Below, one piece after another: positions 41,492 to 50,193 of a DNA stretch of 64,000 nucleotides. Position 1 is the first letter of the stretch. Each line of letters starts with the position of its first letter. The notes under the pieces are model-generated. The model was not told where the DNA came from. It worked only from the letters and a program-made list of their open reading frames with translations, and made no database searches. The stretch covers positions 1,875,305 through 1,939,304 of the forward strand of contig NZ_LT837803.1 of the NCBI RefSeq assembly GCF_900174485.1, read 5' to 3'. The translations under genes and the position numbers were made by a program. The stretch is from Sterolibacterium denitrificans (lineage in GTDB: Bacteria > Pseudomonadota > Gammaproteobacteria > Burkholderiales > Rhodocyclaceae).

Positions 41492-41896
41492 TCAAGGAGT
41501 AAGGACTACTTTGACCGAACCATCGACGGCGGCCTTGTCAATGTAGCCGATCGCCGTTGGATTGCCGGCGACGAATTTCTTCACTTCGGCGTCCGAGGCG
41601 CCCTCCTTCAGCGGCTGGGCCTTGCCGGTGAACACCAGCTTGGCCCAATAGGCCTTCAATTGGGCGCCGTCCTTGCCTGTCACCTTCTGGTAGAAGGCCG
41701 AACGCACCGCATTGCCGTCCGGCAGGTCAATGGCGGCCAGCTCGTTGGACTTGCCCAGGAAGATGCTGGCAATCTGTTCAGCCGAGGGGGGATGGGCGTT
41801 GCCCGGATTGACGATGACCGCCACCGATTGCGCCAACGCGGGCAATGCTGCGGAAAACAGCAGTGCTGCGATCAAACCATGTTTGTGGATCTTCAT
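41492..41896 (-). CDS. Small periplasmic phosphate-binding-like protein (PstS-like)
   Basis: The product is 134 residues with a signal peptide (GLIAALLFSAALPALAQ). The mature part is a single-lobe version of the PBP-like domain seen in PstS-related proteins: 'AVIVNPGNAHPPSAEQIASIFLGK', 'FYQKVTGKDGAQLKAYWAKLVFTG' and the end 'NPTAIGYIDKAAVDGSVKVV'. Full PstS is more than twice as long, so it cannot form the usual two-lobe clamp alone. The ATG at 41896 is chosen because GGAG is 11 bases upstream. It begins 24 bases after the end of the porin gene and may supply ligand sensing or capture for porin and chemoreceptor. Confidence 0.8.
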   Translation of the reverse strand: MKIHKHGLIAALLFSAALPALAQSVAVIVNPGNAHPPSAEQIASIFLGKSNELAAIDLPDGNAVRSAFYQKVTGKDGAQLKAYWAKLVFTGKAQPLKEGASDAEVKKFVAGNPTAIGYIDKAAVDGSVKVVLTP

Positions 41897-41919
41897 GATG
41901 TGCATTTCTCCTCGGGGCA

Positions 41920-43215
41920 TCAAAACAGGAAGTCGACGGTGGCCGTGAACAACTTGATGCTGCGATCACTGGTAGTGAATAGCGGCGAGGCGTTGGCGAA
42001 GCTGCCCGCATTCGGACTGGCAATACTGCCCGGTTTCTTGATGACTTCGAACTGCGCCTTGAGAGCGACATTGGGCATCAGATCATAGCGAACGCCGGCG
42101 GCAAAGGCCTTCTGTTCTTCGCGGATCGCCGAGGCATCGGTAAGATTCACGACGAGCGCGGCCATGGAGATCGGCTGTAACGGGTTTGGATTAAATGGAT
42201 CGCCAAGCAGAACGGCCGGCGGATACGCGGCAGACTCCTTGTCGCGTAGCCGGCTGATGGTCAGATAGGGGGTGAACTTGCCGACCCGATAACCGGCCAG
42301 GACGTACGCTGCCTCGAGATCGCGCACCAATTGCCCATCGACCTTGCGGCGAGCGTATTCCGTCTGCACGATCCAGTTGTTGGCATCATAGCTGTAGCCC
42401 AGCGACCAGAGCTTGGTGTCCAGATCGTTGATCAGGATGTTGGGCGTGGAATAACCGGTGGCCGGAACGCTCTGCAGCGCGGCGACACTCTGGAAATACG
42501 CATTCAGATTGGCGGTAGTGCCGGGAGCGTGGTTGTCGTAGGGTTTGATGCTGAGCTTGCTCTTGAGATAGTTGGCATGGAACTGCGAAGCGCCGATTTC
42601 GTACGTTACCCCCAAGTTGGCCAGGCGGCGTCCCTCGAGTTTGTAGGCCTTCATGACGTCCTTGCTCTTGCCCACGTTCAGCGTCACTGCCAGGTTGCCG
42701 CCGCCGATATCGACATTCGCGCCGATGTCGATGCCGTCCATGTGGGTAATCGGGTTCAGGTAATACAGTTCGGTGGGCATGCGCACGGCCGTCTGAGCGT
42801 AGCCGATGTTGCGCGTTTCCGAAACCATGAAGGTGGGCAGCAGCATGCGGCCGGCGCGGACGTACAAGTTGTTGTTGACGTTGTACTTGAGATTGAGCCA
42901 TTCGACGAGCGGCGAATAGCTGTTGTCGCCGCGATGATCGACGACGACCTGGGCAATGCCCGTCAGACCGTTGCCGAAGTTGGCCGAGAGCTGAGCGCCC
43001 GCCTTGGTGTCGACGCCAGAGCGCCACGCCCCGCTATTGCCCGGCCCATTGGGTTGAAATACGAGGCTGCGATAATCGGCCTCCCTCTCGTTGCTGTGCG
43101 TGACACCGAAGGTGCCGAAACCGCTGAGGTTGAACTGGGTGTCGGCCAGGGTGTTACCACTAAAGGTAAGACCCAAGGCGGCACACAGGCTGCTGGCAAG
43201 GCAGATTTTCTTCAT
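41920..43215 (-). CDS. Porin-like outer-membrane protein
   Basis: The product is 431 residues. After a signal peptide (ICLASSLCAALGLTFSGNTLA) the mature chain starts with QFNLSGFGTFGVTHS and is rich in amphipathic strands such as LYVRAGRMLLPTFMVSETRNIGYAQ and WSLGYSYDANNWIVQTEYARR. It ends in a strand closing with Phe (LFTATVDFLF), the typical last-residue signal for BAM. It is first in the cluster with the phosphate-binding-like protein and the chemoreceptor. Substrate specificity is not evident. Confidence 0.85.
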   Translation of the reverse strand: MKKICLASSLCAALGLTFSGNTLADTQFNLSGFGTFGVTHSNEREADYRSLVFQPNGPGNSGAWRSGVDTKAGAQLSANFGNGLTGIAQVVVDHRGDNSYSPLVEWLNLKYNVNNNLYVRAGRMLLPTFMVSETRNIGYAQTAVRMPTELYYLNPITHMDGIDIGANVDIGGGNLAVTLNVGKSKDVMKAYKLEGRRLANLGVTYEIGASQFHANYLKSKLSIKPYDNHAPGTTANLNAYFQSVAALQSVPATGYSTPNILINDLDTKLWSLGYSYDANNWIVQTEYARRKVDGQLVRDLEAAYVLAGYRVGKFTPYLTISRLRDKESAAYPPAVLLGDPFNPNPLQPISMAALVVNLTDASAIREEQKAFAAGVRYDLMPNVALKAQFEVIKKPGSIASPNAGSFANASPLFTTSDRSIKLFTATVDFLF

Positions 43216-43443
43216 GCTTGTTCCCCTTGTGGTTTATCCATGTTTGTAGTCATGCCGCCATCCTGCGCCACTCGTCCAGAGTGTTTGGCGGCTATGGCGT
43301 TAGTATTATGCTATACGACGTAAGGATTATGTAGGTTTCTGTCAGTTTATTGCTACAGATATTTCTGGCGGCTGCCGGGACGATACAAATGTTCGAGGTT
43401 TGTTCGGGGATTCGCGAGGCTGGCCCGGGGCTTTTCAAAAACA

Positions 43444-43468
43444 AAGGCCCGCATGCGTGGCGGGCCTT
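43444..43468 (-). terminator. Terminator after the small gene at 43493-43741
   Basis: AAGGCCCGC (43444-43452) pairs with GCGGGCCTT (43460-43468). Read on the minus strand it is followed by TTGTTTTTG, giving a Rho-independent terminator 25 bases after the stop codon. Confidence 0.85.
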
Positions 43469-43492
43469 CGGGTGGTGTGAAACGGCGGAATT

Positions 43493-43741
43493 TCACTCCG
43501 TTTCGTTGCGTTCCTTGAACGCGCGCTTGGCGGCCATGAAGTATTTGTTCAACTCGTCTTCGCTCATGTGCGGATATTTTTCGCGCAGCACGTTGTAGGC
43601 AAGATGTTCGAGCGGCTGGCCAGTCCAGCCGGTTTCCGGATCGAGGAAAGGCTCGACGCGGGAAAAGACGCCATCGAAGGTTTCGCGATTCGCGGGGTGC
43701 CGCCGCCGCTCGGCAACACCGGATTTGCTGGCTGCTGTCAT
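43493..43741 (-). CDS. Small conserved-looking hypothetical protein
   Basis: The product is 82 residues, charged and soluble, with the central segment 'FLDPETGWTGQPLEHLAYNVLREKYPHMSEDEL' and a basic helix at the end. I do not recognise a family. An excellent ribosome site (AGGAGGAG, 8 bases before the ATG at 43741) and a proper terminator show it is a real, probably well expressed, monocistronic gene. Confidence 0.7.
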   Translation of the reverse strand: MTAASKSGVAERRRHPANRETFDGVFSRVEPFLDPETGWTGQPLEHLAYNVLREKYPHMSEDELNKYFMAAKRAFKERNETE

Positions 43742-44151
43742 GGTGATCTCCTCCTGTAACGACATTTGTTTATGGGATTGCTGCCGCCACCCTCTTCCTT
43801 GCTGTCTTCCCTGCTCCAGCGCTTTGTTGCCGTGTTGCCATACTTGGTTTTATTGTAGCGAGAGAAGCTGCAAGCAGCCATGATGTGAAGGCCGGTTCGT
43901 GAAATAGTTCCTGTCAGCCAGGAAATCACGCTTGCCCTGAGGCGGCCATGCTGGAATGGCACGGGCTACGGGATCGGGATCTGCTCCACCGATGCCGCCG
44001 ATGCCACTGCCCTCCCCCCCCCCGAAACGGTTCACCGCATCGTTTCGATTCCATATTGCATGATTCATGAATTGCTGCTAGATTGAAACAATCGTTTGAA
44101 TCCTTGCCTGATCGATAGCCAGGGTAAGCAATCCCAGAGGGTCTTCCTGCA
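43742..44151. other. Intergenic region with poly-C tract
   Basis: No coding sequence is supported. A run of ten C at 44014-44023 is notable but lies more than 120 bases from the next gene and outside the promoter. The right end holds the promoter/operator of the lipid operon (44056-44102). The left end must hold the promoter of the 82-residue gene, but no clear consensus is visible. Confidence 0.6.
44056..44102 (+). promoter_or_regulatory. Promoter with overlapping PsrA-like operator for the lipid operon
   Basis: TTGCAT (44056-44061) and TAGATT (44079-44084) are spaced by 17 bases. A 22-base palindrome, GATTGAAAC-AATC-GTTTGAATC (44081-44102), overlaps the -10. Its core GAAAC-N4-GTTTG fits the published consensus of the TetR-family long-chain fatty-acid regulator PsrA (G/C AAAC N2-4 GTTT G/C). 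Repression relieved by acyl-CoA or fatty acid is the inference. Confidence 0.6.
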
Positions 44152-45579
44152 ATGACAGACAAATACATGCAATTCGCCAATTCAACCCTGGGCAGCAAGC
44201 TGGTGGGGCTGGTGGGCCTGCCCAGGCCGCCGGTGCTCGAACGCTACCGCCCGGACGTCAAGGCGCCGCTGATCAAAGGCAGCATCGTGCTCGGCAGCGC
44301 CGGCAACGGCCGCTTGCTGGAGGCCGTGGTCGGCGTGCTGGCCGCCATCAAGGCGAATGTTCTGGCGCATGGCGAGGCGCCCGACTGGATCGGCGCGGCC
44401 AATCAGGCCGGCTTGATGACGGGTCGTTTCGTGCCGCCAGCCAGGGGCGGGAAGCAAGGCGAGCGGATCAAGGCGCTGGTCTTCGACGCCAGCCGCATCA
44501 ACGAGAGCAGTCAGTTGGTGGCGCTCCATCGTTTCTTTCACGACACCGTGCGCTCGCTCGACCGATGCGGACGGGTGATCATTCTCGGCCGCCCGCCGGA
44601 ATCCTGCAGCACGCCGCGCCAGATTACGGCCCAGCGGGCGCTGGAAGGCATGACGCGCTCGCTGGGCAAGGAAATCCGGCGTGGCTGTACCGCCCAGTTG
44701 GTGTATGTCGCCGAAGGCGCGGAAGGCAACATCGAATCGACCTTGCGCTTTCTGCTTTCACCGCGTTCCGCCTACGTTTCGGCGCAGGTGGTGCGCATTG
44801 CCGGCAATGCCACGCCGTTTCCGGTTGCCGACTGGCTGCAGCCGCTGGCTGGCCAGACCGCGCTGGTCACCGGCGTTTCGCGCGGCATCGGCGCCTCGAT
44901 TGCCGAGGTGCTGGCGCGCGACGGCGCCAAGGTGATTTGCGTCGATGTGCCGCAAGCCGAAGCCGAGCTTGCGGCCGTCGCCCGCAAGCTCGACGGCATC
45001 GCCCTGCCCCTGGACGTCACCGCTGCCGACGCGCCGCAGAAAATGGTCGCGGCCGCGCAGGCGCAGGGCGGGATCGACATCATCGTGCATAACGCCGGCA
45101 TCACCCGCGACAAGACCATCGCCAACATGAAACAGGAGTTGTGGGATCTGGTGATCAACGTCAATCTCAGCGCCCAGGAGCGGATCAACGACGCATTGCT
45201 GGCTGCCGAGGCGATCAAGCGCAATGGCCGCATCGTCTGCGTTTCCTCGATCAGCGGCATTGCCGGCAATCTGGGGCAGACCAACTATGCGGTCTCCAAG
45301 GCCGGGGTGATCGGCATGGTCAACAGCATGAGCGTCTCGCCGCTGCTGCGCGAGCGTGGCATCACCATCAATGCCGTCGCGCCCGGCTTCATCGAAACCC
45401 AGATGACCGATGCCATTCCCTTCACCATCCGTACCGCCGCGCGGCTGATGAATTCGATGAACCAGGGCGGGCAGCCGATAGACGTCGCCGAGACCATCGC
45501 CTGGTTCGCCTGTCCGGCTTCGACGGGAATCAGCGGCAACGTCGTCCGCGTCTGCGGCCAGAGTCTGATCGGCGCCTGA
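44152..45579 (+). CDS. Long-form 3-oxoacyl-ACP reductase (FabG4-like SDR)
   Basis: The product is 475 residues. A non-catalytic N-terminal flavodoxin-like half (to about 230) is followed by a classical short-chain dehydrogenase: cofactor loop TGVSRGIGASIAE, NAG motif HNAGITRDK and active site S-x12-Y-x3-K in SSISGIAGNLGQTNYAVSKAG. FabG4-type proteins reduce 3-oxoacyl-CoA/ACP with NADH. It is the first gene after the PsrA-like operator. With a MaoC-like hydratase and thiolase downstream it can complete a beta-oxidation or acyl-elongation cycle. Confidence 0.9.
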   Translation: MTDKYMQFANSTLGSKLVGLVGLPRPPVLERYRPDVKAPLIKGSIVLGSAGNGRLLEAVVGVLAAIKANVLAHGEAPDWIGAANQAGLMTGRFVPPARGGKQGERIKALVFDASRINESSQLVALHRFFHDTVRSLDRCGRVIILGRPPESCSTPRQITAQRALEGMTRSLGKEIRRGCTAQLVYVAEGAEGNIESTLRFLLSPRSAYVSAQVVRIAGNATPFPVADWLQPLAGQTALVTGVSRGIGASIAEVLARDGAKVICVDVPQAEAELAAVARKLDGIALPLDVTAADAPQKMVAAAQAQGGIDIIVHNAGITRDKTIANMKQELWDLVINVNLSAQERINDALLAAEAIKRNGRIVCVSSISGIAGNLGQTNYAVSKAGVIGMVNSMSVSPLLRERGITINAVAPGFIETQMTDAIPFTIRTAARLMNSMNQGGQPIDVAETIAWFACPASTGISGNVVRVCGQSLIGA

Positions 45580-45606
45580 TCGCGGAACTCGAAAGCACTG
45601 ATCCAC

Positions 45607-46485
45607 ATGGATATGGAACCGCTGGAAATCCGCCAAATACACGCGCCGCCCGCGCCCCTGCGGCTCTACATGGCCGCCTTGATGTCGGTACGCAAGAAAA
45701 ATCGCGTAGCGCCCATGCCGGCAATCAGCCTGGTGCGCCCCGACCTGTCCCTGGATGCCGGGCACGTTGCGCGCTATGCGGCGCTGTGCGGCTTTCAGGC
45801 GGCGCATGGCGTGCCGTTGACTTATCCGCACATGCTGGCCTTTCCGCTGCACATGATGCTGATGGCGGACAGCCGGTTTCCCTACGCCATGCTGGGCATG
45901 GTGCATCTGGCGAACGCGGTGCGCCAGCATGCGCCGCTCTCGCCGGATCAGCGAGTGCGCATCGAGGTTCGCTGCGGGATTCCGCTGGCGCATGAAAAGG
46001 GACAGGCCTTCACCCTGCTCACGCAGATGCATGCCGGCGGCGTGCTGGCCTGGGAAAGCACCAGCACCTATCTGCGCACCGGCATCCGCAATCCGCTGGG
46101 GTTGCCCTATCAAAGCCGGATTGCCGAGGTGCAGGCGGCGCAGGCGATGCAGGAATGGACGGTCGAAGCCGATATCGGCCGCCGTTACGGCGCGGTCTCG
46201 GGCGACCTGAATCCCATCCATATGAACCGCTTTGCCGCCATGGCCTTCGGCTTCCAGCGCGCCATCGCGCATGGCATGTGGACCAAGGCGCGAGCGCTGG
46301 CCGCCCTGCTGCCGGCACGCGCCATCGACAGCGCAGAAGCCAGCATCGAATTCAAGACGCCCCTTTTTCTGCCGGGCAAGGCGACGCTGTGGGCCGATTC
46401 CTATACCGAAGCCGCCGGCCAGACCTTCGAGGTCAAGGACGAACGCGGCGAGAAGCCGCATCTGCGCGGCGTCTGGCATTCATGA
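45607..46485 (+). CDS. MaoC-like acyl-CoA hydratase/dehydratase
   Basis: The product is 292 residues, a double-hotdog-sized protein. The C-terminal hotdog has the hydratase-2 motif SGDLNPIHMN with Asp and His, then IAHGMWTKAR, as in MaoC/R-specific enoyl-CoA hydratases. The N-terminal half lacks the catalytic pair. It should interconvert enoyl-CoA and 3-hydroxyacyl-CoA next to the FabG4-like reductase. Its stop overlaps the next ATG (46482-46485). Confidence 0.88.
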   Translation: MDMEPLEIRQIHAPPAPLRLYMAALMSVRKKNRVAPMPAISLVRPDLSLDAGHVARYAALCGFQAAHGVPLTYPHMLAFPLHMMLMADSRFPYAMLGMVHLANAVRQHAPLSPDQRVRIEVRCGIPLAHEKGQAFTLLTQMHAGGVLAWESTSTYLRTGIRNPLGLPYQSRIAEVQAAQAMQEWTVEADIGRRYGAVSGDLNPIHMNRFAAMAFGFQRAIAHGMWTKARALAALLPARAIDSAEASIEFKTPLFLPGKATLWADSYTEAAGQTFEVKDERGEKPHLRGVWHS

Positions 46486-46994
46486 GCCGGCTGCGGCAAG
46501 GGCGCTTCGCCGACACCCGCTTGCGGCCCTGGATGCTGCGCCTGGGTTTTGCCGTTTTTCCACCCTTGCTCGGGGCGCATATCCGCCTCGAAAAACTCTC
46601 CGGCGACTTTCGCTACGCCCGTGTCGCCATGCGCCAGCGCATCAGCAACAGCACCATGTGGGGCGCGCATTTCGGCGGCTCGCTGTTTGCCATGACCGAC
46701 TCGATCTATGCCTTGCTGCTCAAGCAGAACCTGGGGCCGGGTTACGTCGTCTGGGACAAGTCGGCGACGATCGATTTCCGCAAGCCCGGCCGCGGTCGGG
46801 TCTGGTGCGAATTTCACGTCAATGCGCCATTGCTCGAGCGCATCCGGCAGGAAACCATCGGCGGCGGCAAGAGCGAGCCGGTCGTCGATGTCCAGGTTTA
46901 CGACCAGCAGCACGATATCGTCGCCTCAGTCAGCAAAACCCTGTATGTGCGTCGGCGCACGCTCGACCACTCGTTCAATGGAGTCATGCAATGA
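46482..46994 (+). CDS. DUF4442 hotdog protein (putative acyl-CoA thioesterase)
   Basis: The product is 170 residues with a hotdog fold of the DUF4442/YiiD C-terminal type, with 'MWGAHFGGSLFAMTDSIYALLL' containing the long central helix and 'YVVWDKSATIDFRKPGRG' strands. Members are thought to hydrolyse acyl thioesters, but direct evidence is sparse. It overlaps both neighbours by four bases (ATGA at each end), so it is tightly coupled to the MaoC-like and thiolase genes. A second DUF4442-like gene lies at 54881-55336. Confidence 0.8.
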   Translation: MSRLRQGRFADTRLRPWMLRLGFAVFPPLLGAHIRLEKLSGDFRYARVAMRQRISNSTMWGAHFGGSLFAMTDSIYALLLKQNLGPGYVVWDKSATIDFRKPGRGRVWCEFHVNAPLLERIRQETIGGGKSEPVVDVQVYDQQHDIVASVSKTLYVRRRTLDHSFNGVMQ

Positions 46995-48274
46995 CCGGTA
47001 ATTCCATCCGTCGTGTCGCCATCCTCGGCGGCAACCGCATTCCCTTCGCCCGTTCCAATACCGCCTACGCCGAAGCCTCCAATCAGCAGATGCTGACGGC
47101 GGCATTGCAAGGACTGATCGACCGCTGCAACCTGCATCGCCTGCGCCTGGGCGAAGTGGCGGCCGGCGCCGTCATCAAGCATTCGCGCGATTTCAACCTG
47201 ACGCGGGAATCCGTGTTGTCGACCACCCTGGCGCCGGAAACGCCGGCCTACGATCTGCAGCAGGCCTGCGGCACGGGCCTCGAAGCGGCGATACTGGTCG
47301 CCAACAAGATCGCCCTGGGGCAGATCGAAGCCGGCATTGCCGGCGGCGTCGATACCACTTCGGACGCGCCGATCGGCGTCAATGAGCGCATGCGCAAGAT
47401 CCTGCTCGAAATCAACCGCAGCAAGACCCTGGGCCGGCGGCTGGCCGGTGCCTCGAAGCTGCGTCCCGGCATGTTCTTCAAGCTGCTGCTGCCGCGCAAT
47501 ACCGAGCCGCGTACCGGCCTGTCCATGGGCGAGCATTGCGAGCTGATGGCCAAGGAGTGGCAGATCGCCCGCGAAGACCAGGACCAGATGGCCGTCGAAA
47601 GCCACCACAAGCTGACGGCCGCCTACGAGCGCGGTTTCTTCAGCGATCTGGTGACGCCCTTTCTCGGCCTGAATCGCGACAACAACCTGCGTCCGGACAT
47701 CACGGCAGAAAAACTCGCCACGCTGAAACCCGCCTTCGACCGCGCCGCCGGCACGCTGACCGCGGCCAATTCGACGACGCTGACCGATGGCGCCTCCTGC
47801 GTATTGCTGGCCAGCGAAGACTGGGCGCGCGAGCGCGGGCTGCCGGTGCTGGCCTACCTGAGCTTTTCCGAAGTCGCCGCCGTGGATTTCGCGAACAAGA
47901 AGGAAGGCCTGCTGATGGCGCCCGCCTACGCCGTGCCGCGCATGCTGGATCGCGCCGGCCTGAAACTGCAGGACTTCGATTTCTACGAAATCCACGAAGC
48001 CTTCGCCGCCCAGGTGCTGTGCACGCTGAAGGCCTGGCAGGATCCGGCATTCTGCCGCGAGCGGCTTGGGCGCGCGGAAACGCTGGGGAGCATCGACATG
48101 GCGAAGTTCAACATCAATGGCAGCTCCCTGGCGACGGGGCACCCCTTTGCCGCAACGGGCGGACGCATCCTGGCCACGCTGGCCAAGATGCTGGCCGCGC
48201 GCGGCAGCGGGCGCGGCCTGATTTCCATCTGCGCCGCCGGCGGCCAGGGCGTGGTCGCCATCCTCGAACGCTAG
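46991..48274 (+). CDS. Acetyl-CoA acyltransferase (FadI-like thiolase)
   Basis: The product is 427 residues. The nucleophile Cys is in LQQACGTGLEAA, the His in the HEAFAAQ motif (the FadI/FadA variant of NEAFA), GHPFAATGGR is present and the second active-site Cys is in CAAGGQGVV. It cleaves 3-ketoacyl-CoA or runs in the condensing direction. The Ala/Gly-rich C-terminus and overall length are nearest to FadI. It is coupled to the upstream hotdog gene by an ATGA overlap. Confidence 0.92.
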   Translation: MTGNSIRRVAILGGNRIPFARSNTAYAEASNQQMLTAALQGLIDRCNLHRLRLGEVAAGAVIKHSRDFNLTRESVLSTTLAPETPAYDLQQACGTGLEAAILVANKIALGQIEAGIAGGVDTTSDAPIGVNERMRKILLEINRSKTLGRRLAGASKLRPGMFFKLLLPRNTEPRTGLSMGEHCELMAKEWQIAREDQDQMAVESHHKLTAAYERGFFSDLVTPFLGLNRDNNLRPDITAEKLATLKPAFDRAAGTLTAANSTTLTDGASCVLLASEDWARERGLPVLAYLSFSEVAAVDFANKKEGLLMAPAYAVPRMLDRAGLKLQDFDFYEIHEAFAAQVLCTLKAWQDPAFCRERLGRAETLGSIDMAKFNINGSSLATGHPFAATGGRILATLAKMLAARGSGRGLISICAAGGQGVVAILER

Positions 48275-48358
48275 GGAAACGGCACATGCAGCAATAACCC
48301 GCAGTAACACCGCATAAACCCGGCTCACCAACATAGATCAAAAAAACAGGGAGGATAG

Positions 48359-50098
48359 ATGAGCAGCACGGTTACCGACTTGCCCGAGGAACGCGAACGT
48401 ATCTGGTTGTCCTCCTACGTCGCCGGCGTGCCTGCCGATATCGACCTGGGGACTTACGACTCGATCAACCAGTATTTCGACGAGTGCATCGAGAAATACC
48501 GCGAGCGCATTGCCCTGGTCAGCATCGGCACGCAACTGAGCTATGCCGGACTCGCTGAAAAAGTCGAAGCCTTTGCCGCCTATCTGCAAGGCATCGGCGT
48601 GAAAAAGGGCGATCGCGTGGCGATCATGCTGCCCAACCTGTTCCAGTATCCGATCGCCCTCTTCGCCACGCTGAAGACCGGAGCCATCGTCGTCAATGTC
48701 AATCCGCTGTATACGGCACGCGAGCTGGCGCACCAGCTCAAGGACAGCGGCGCCGAAACCATCGTCATCCTGGAAAACTTCGCCCATACGCTGGAGCAGG
48801 CGCTGCCCGGCACCGCCATCAAACGCATCATCCTGACGGAAATCGGCGATCTGCTGGGCGGCAAACTCAATCTCAAGGGCCGGCTGCTCAGTTTCGTCGT
48901 GCGCCATGTGCAGAAGATGGTGCCGCCCCACAGGCTGCCGCACGCCATGCTCACCCGCATGCGCGCAGCGCTCGGCCAGGGCGCACGGCGCAGTTTCCAG
49001 CCGGTGGCGGTCAGCCAGGAAGATATCGCCTTTCTGCAATACACCGGCGGCACCACCGGCGTGGCCAAGGGCGCGATGCTGACCAACCGCAACATCATCG
49101 CCAACCTGCTGCAGGCCAAAGCCTGGGCCGAAGGCCAGTTGACCGATGAAATCGAGACCGTGCTCACCCCTCTGCCGATGTATCACATCTATTCGCTGAC
49201 GGTGAATTGCCTGATCTTCCTCGGGCTGGGCGGGCGCAACATCCTCATCGCCAACCCGCGCGATACCAAGCGCATGACCCTGATCCTGCGCAAGGAGCAA
49301 TTCACCGGCATCACGGCAGTCAGCACGCTGTTTGCCGCGTTTCTGGAAAACGAGGAGTTCTGCCGCCGCGACTTCCGTCCGCTCAAGCTGGCCATGGCCG
49401 GCGGCATGGCGATGTCGCGCACGATTGCCGAGAAATGGCAGAAAGTCACCGGCGTGGGCATCGTCGAAGGCTATGGCCTGACCGAGTGCTCGCCCATCGT
49501 CACCATCAATCCGGTCGATATCTCGAAGCCGGTCGAATTCAACGGCTCCATCGGCGTGCCCGTGCCCTCGACCTATGTCCGCATGCGCCGCGACGACGGC
49601 AGTTGGGCGGCCATCGGCGAGGCCGGCGAGCTCTGCGTGCATGGCCCGCAAGTCATGCTCGGCTACTGGCAGCGTCCCGAGGAAACGGCGCGCGTCATCG
49701 ACAACCACGGCTGGCTGGCCACAGGTGACGTCGGGGTGATGGATGAGCATGGTTACATCCGCCTGATCGACCGCAAGAAGGACATGATCCTGGTGTCCGG
49801 CTTCAACGTCTTTCCGAACGAGGTCGAGGAAGTCATCATGAGCCACCCGGATGTGCTTGAAGTCGCCGCCATCGGCGTGCCGGATGAAATCGCCGGCGAG
49901 CGCATCAAGGTCTTCGTCGTGCGCCGCAATCCCGAACTCAGCGCCGAGGACATCATCGCCCATTGCCGTACCGGACTGACCGGCTACAAGATTCCGCGCA
50001 TCGTCGAATTCCGCGATGAACTGCCCAAGTCCATCGTCGGCAAGATCCTGCGGCGTGAACTGCGCGAGCAGGGAAATCGGGAACATCAGGCGCATTAA
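48359..50098 (+). CDS. fadD: Long-chain acyl-CoA synthetase (FadD-like)
   Basis: The product is 579 residues, an AMP-forming ligase. Motifs are the P-loop-like YTGGTTGVAKGAML, GYGLTECSP, TGDVGVMDEHGYI and the catalytic-lysine region KSIVGKILRRELRE near the end. It activates fatty or related carboxylic acids to CoA thioesters. The upstream GGGAGG is ideal. Specificity (fatty acid versus steroid side chain) cannot be read from the sequence. An 84-base gap separates it from the thiolase. Confidence 0.92.
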   Translation: MSSTVTDLPEERERIWLSSYVAGVPADIDLGTYDSINQYFDECIEKYRERIALVSIGTQLSYAGLAEKVEAFAAYLQGIGVKKGDRVAIMLPNLFQYPIALFATLKTGAIVVNVNPLYTARELAHQLKDSGAETIVILENFAHTLEQALPGTAIKRIILTEIGDLLGGKLNLKGRLLSFVVRHVQKMVPPHRLPHAMLTRMRAALGQGARRSFQPVAVSQEDIAFLQYTGGTTGVAKGAMLTNRNIIANLLQAKAWAEGQLTDEIETVLTPLPMYHIYSLTVNCLIFLGLGGRNILIANPRDTKRMTLILRKEQFTGITAVSTLFAAFLENEEFCRRDFRPLKLAMAGGMAMSRTIAEKWQKVTGVGIVEGYGLTECSPIVTINPVDISKPVEFNGSIGVPVPSTYVRMRRDDGSWAAIGEAGELCVHGPQVMLGYWQRPEETARVIDNHGWLATGDVGVMDEHGYIRLIDRKKDMILVSGFNVFPNEVEEVIMSHPDVLEVAAIGVPDEIAGERIKVFVVRRNPELSAEDIIAHCRTGLTGYKIPRIVEFRDELPKSIVGKILRRELREQGNREHQAH

Positions 50099-50193
50099 AT
50101 CGTCAGCGCATCATGCAGCCCGGTAGTTCAGATTGATTCAAACCGCATCACACATTGCCCATTCACGTCACGACAACCAAGGAGGAGCATGCA

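Noticed and set aside
44014-44023. Ten-C tract as a phase-variation switch
   Set aside because: It is not in a coding sequence nor between -10 and -35 of the identified promoter; slippage there has no evident consequence.
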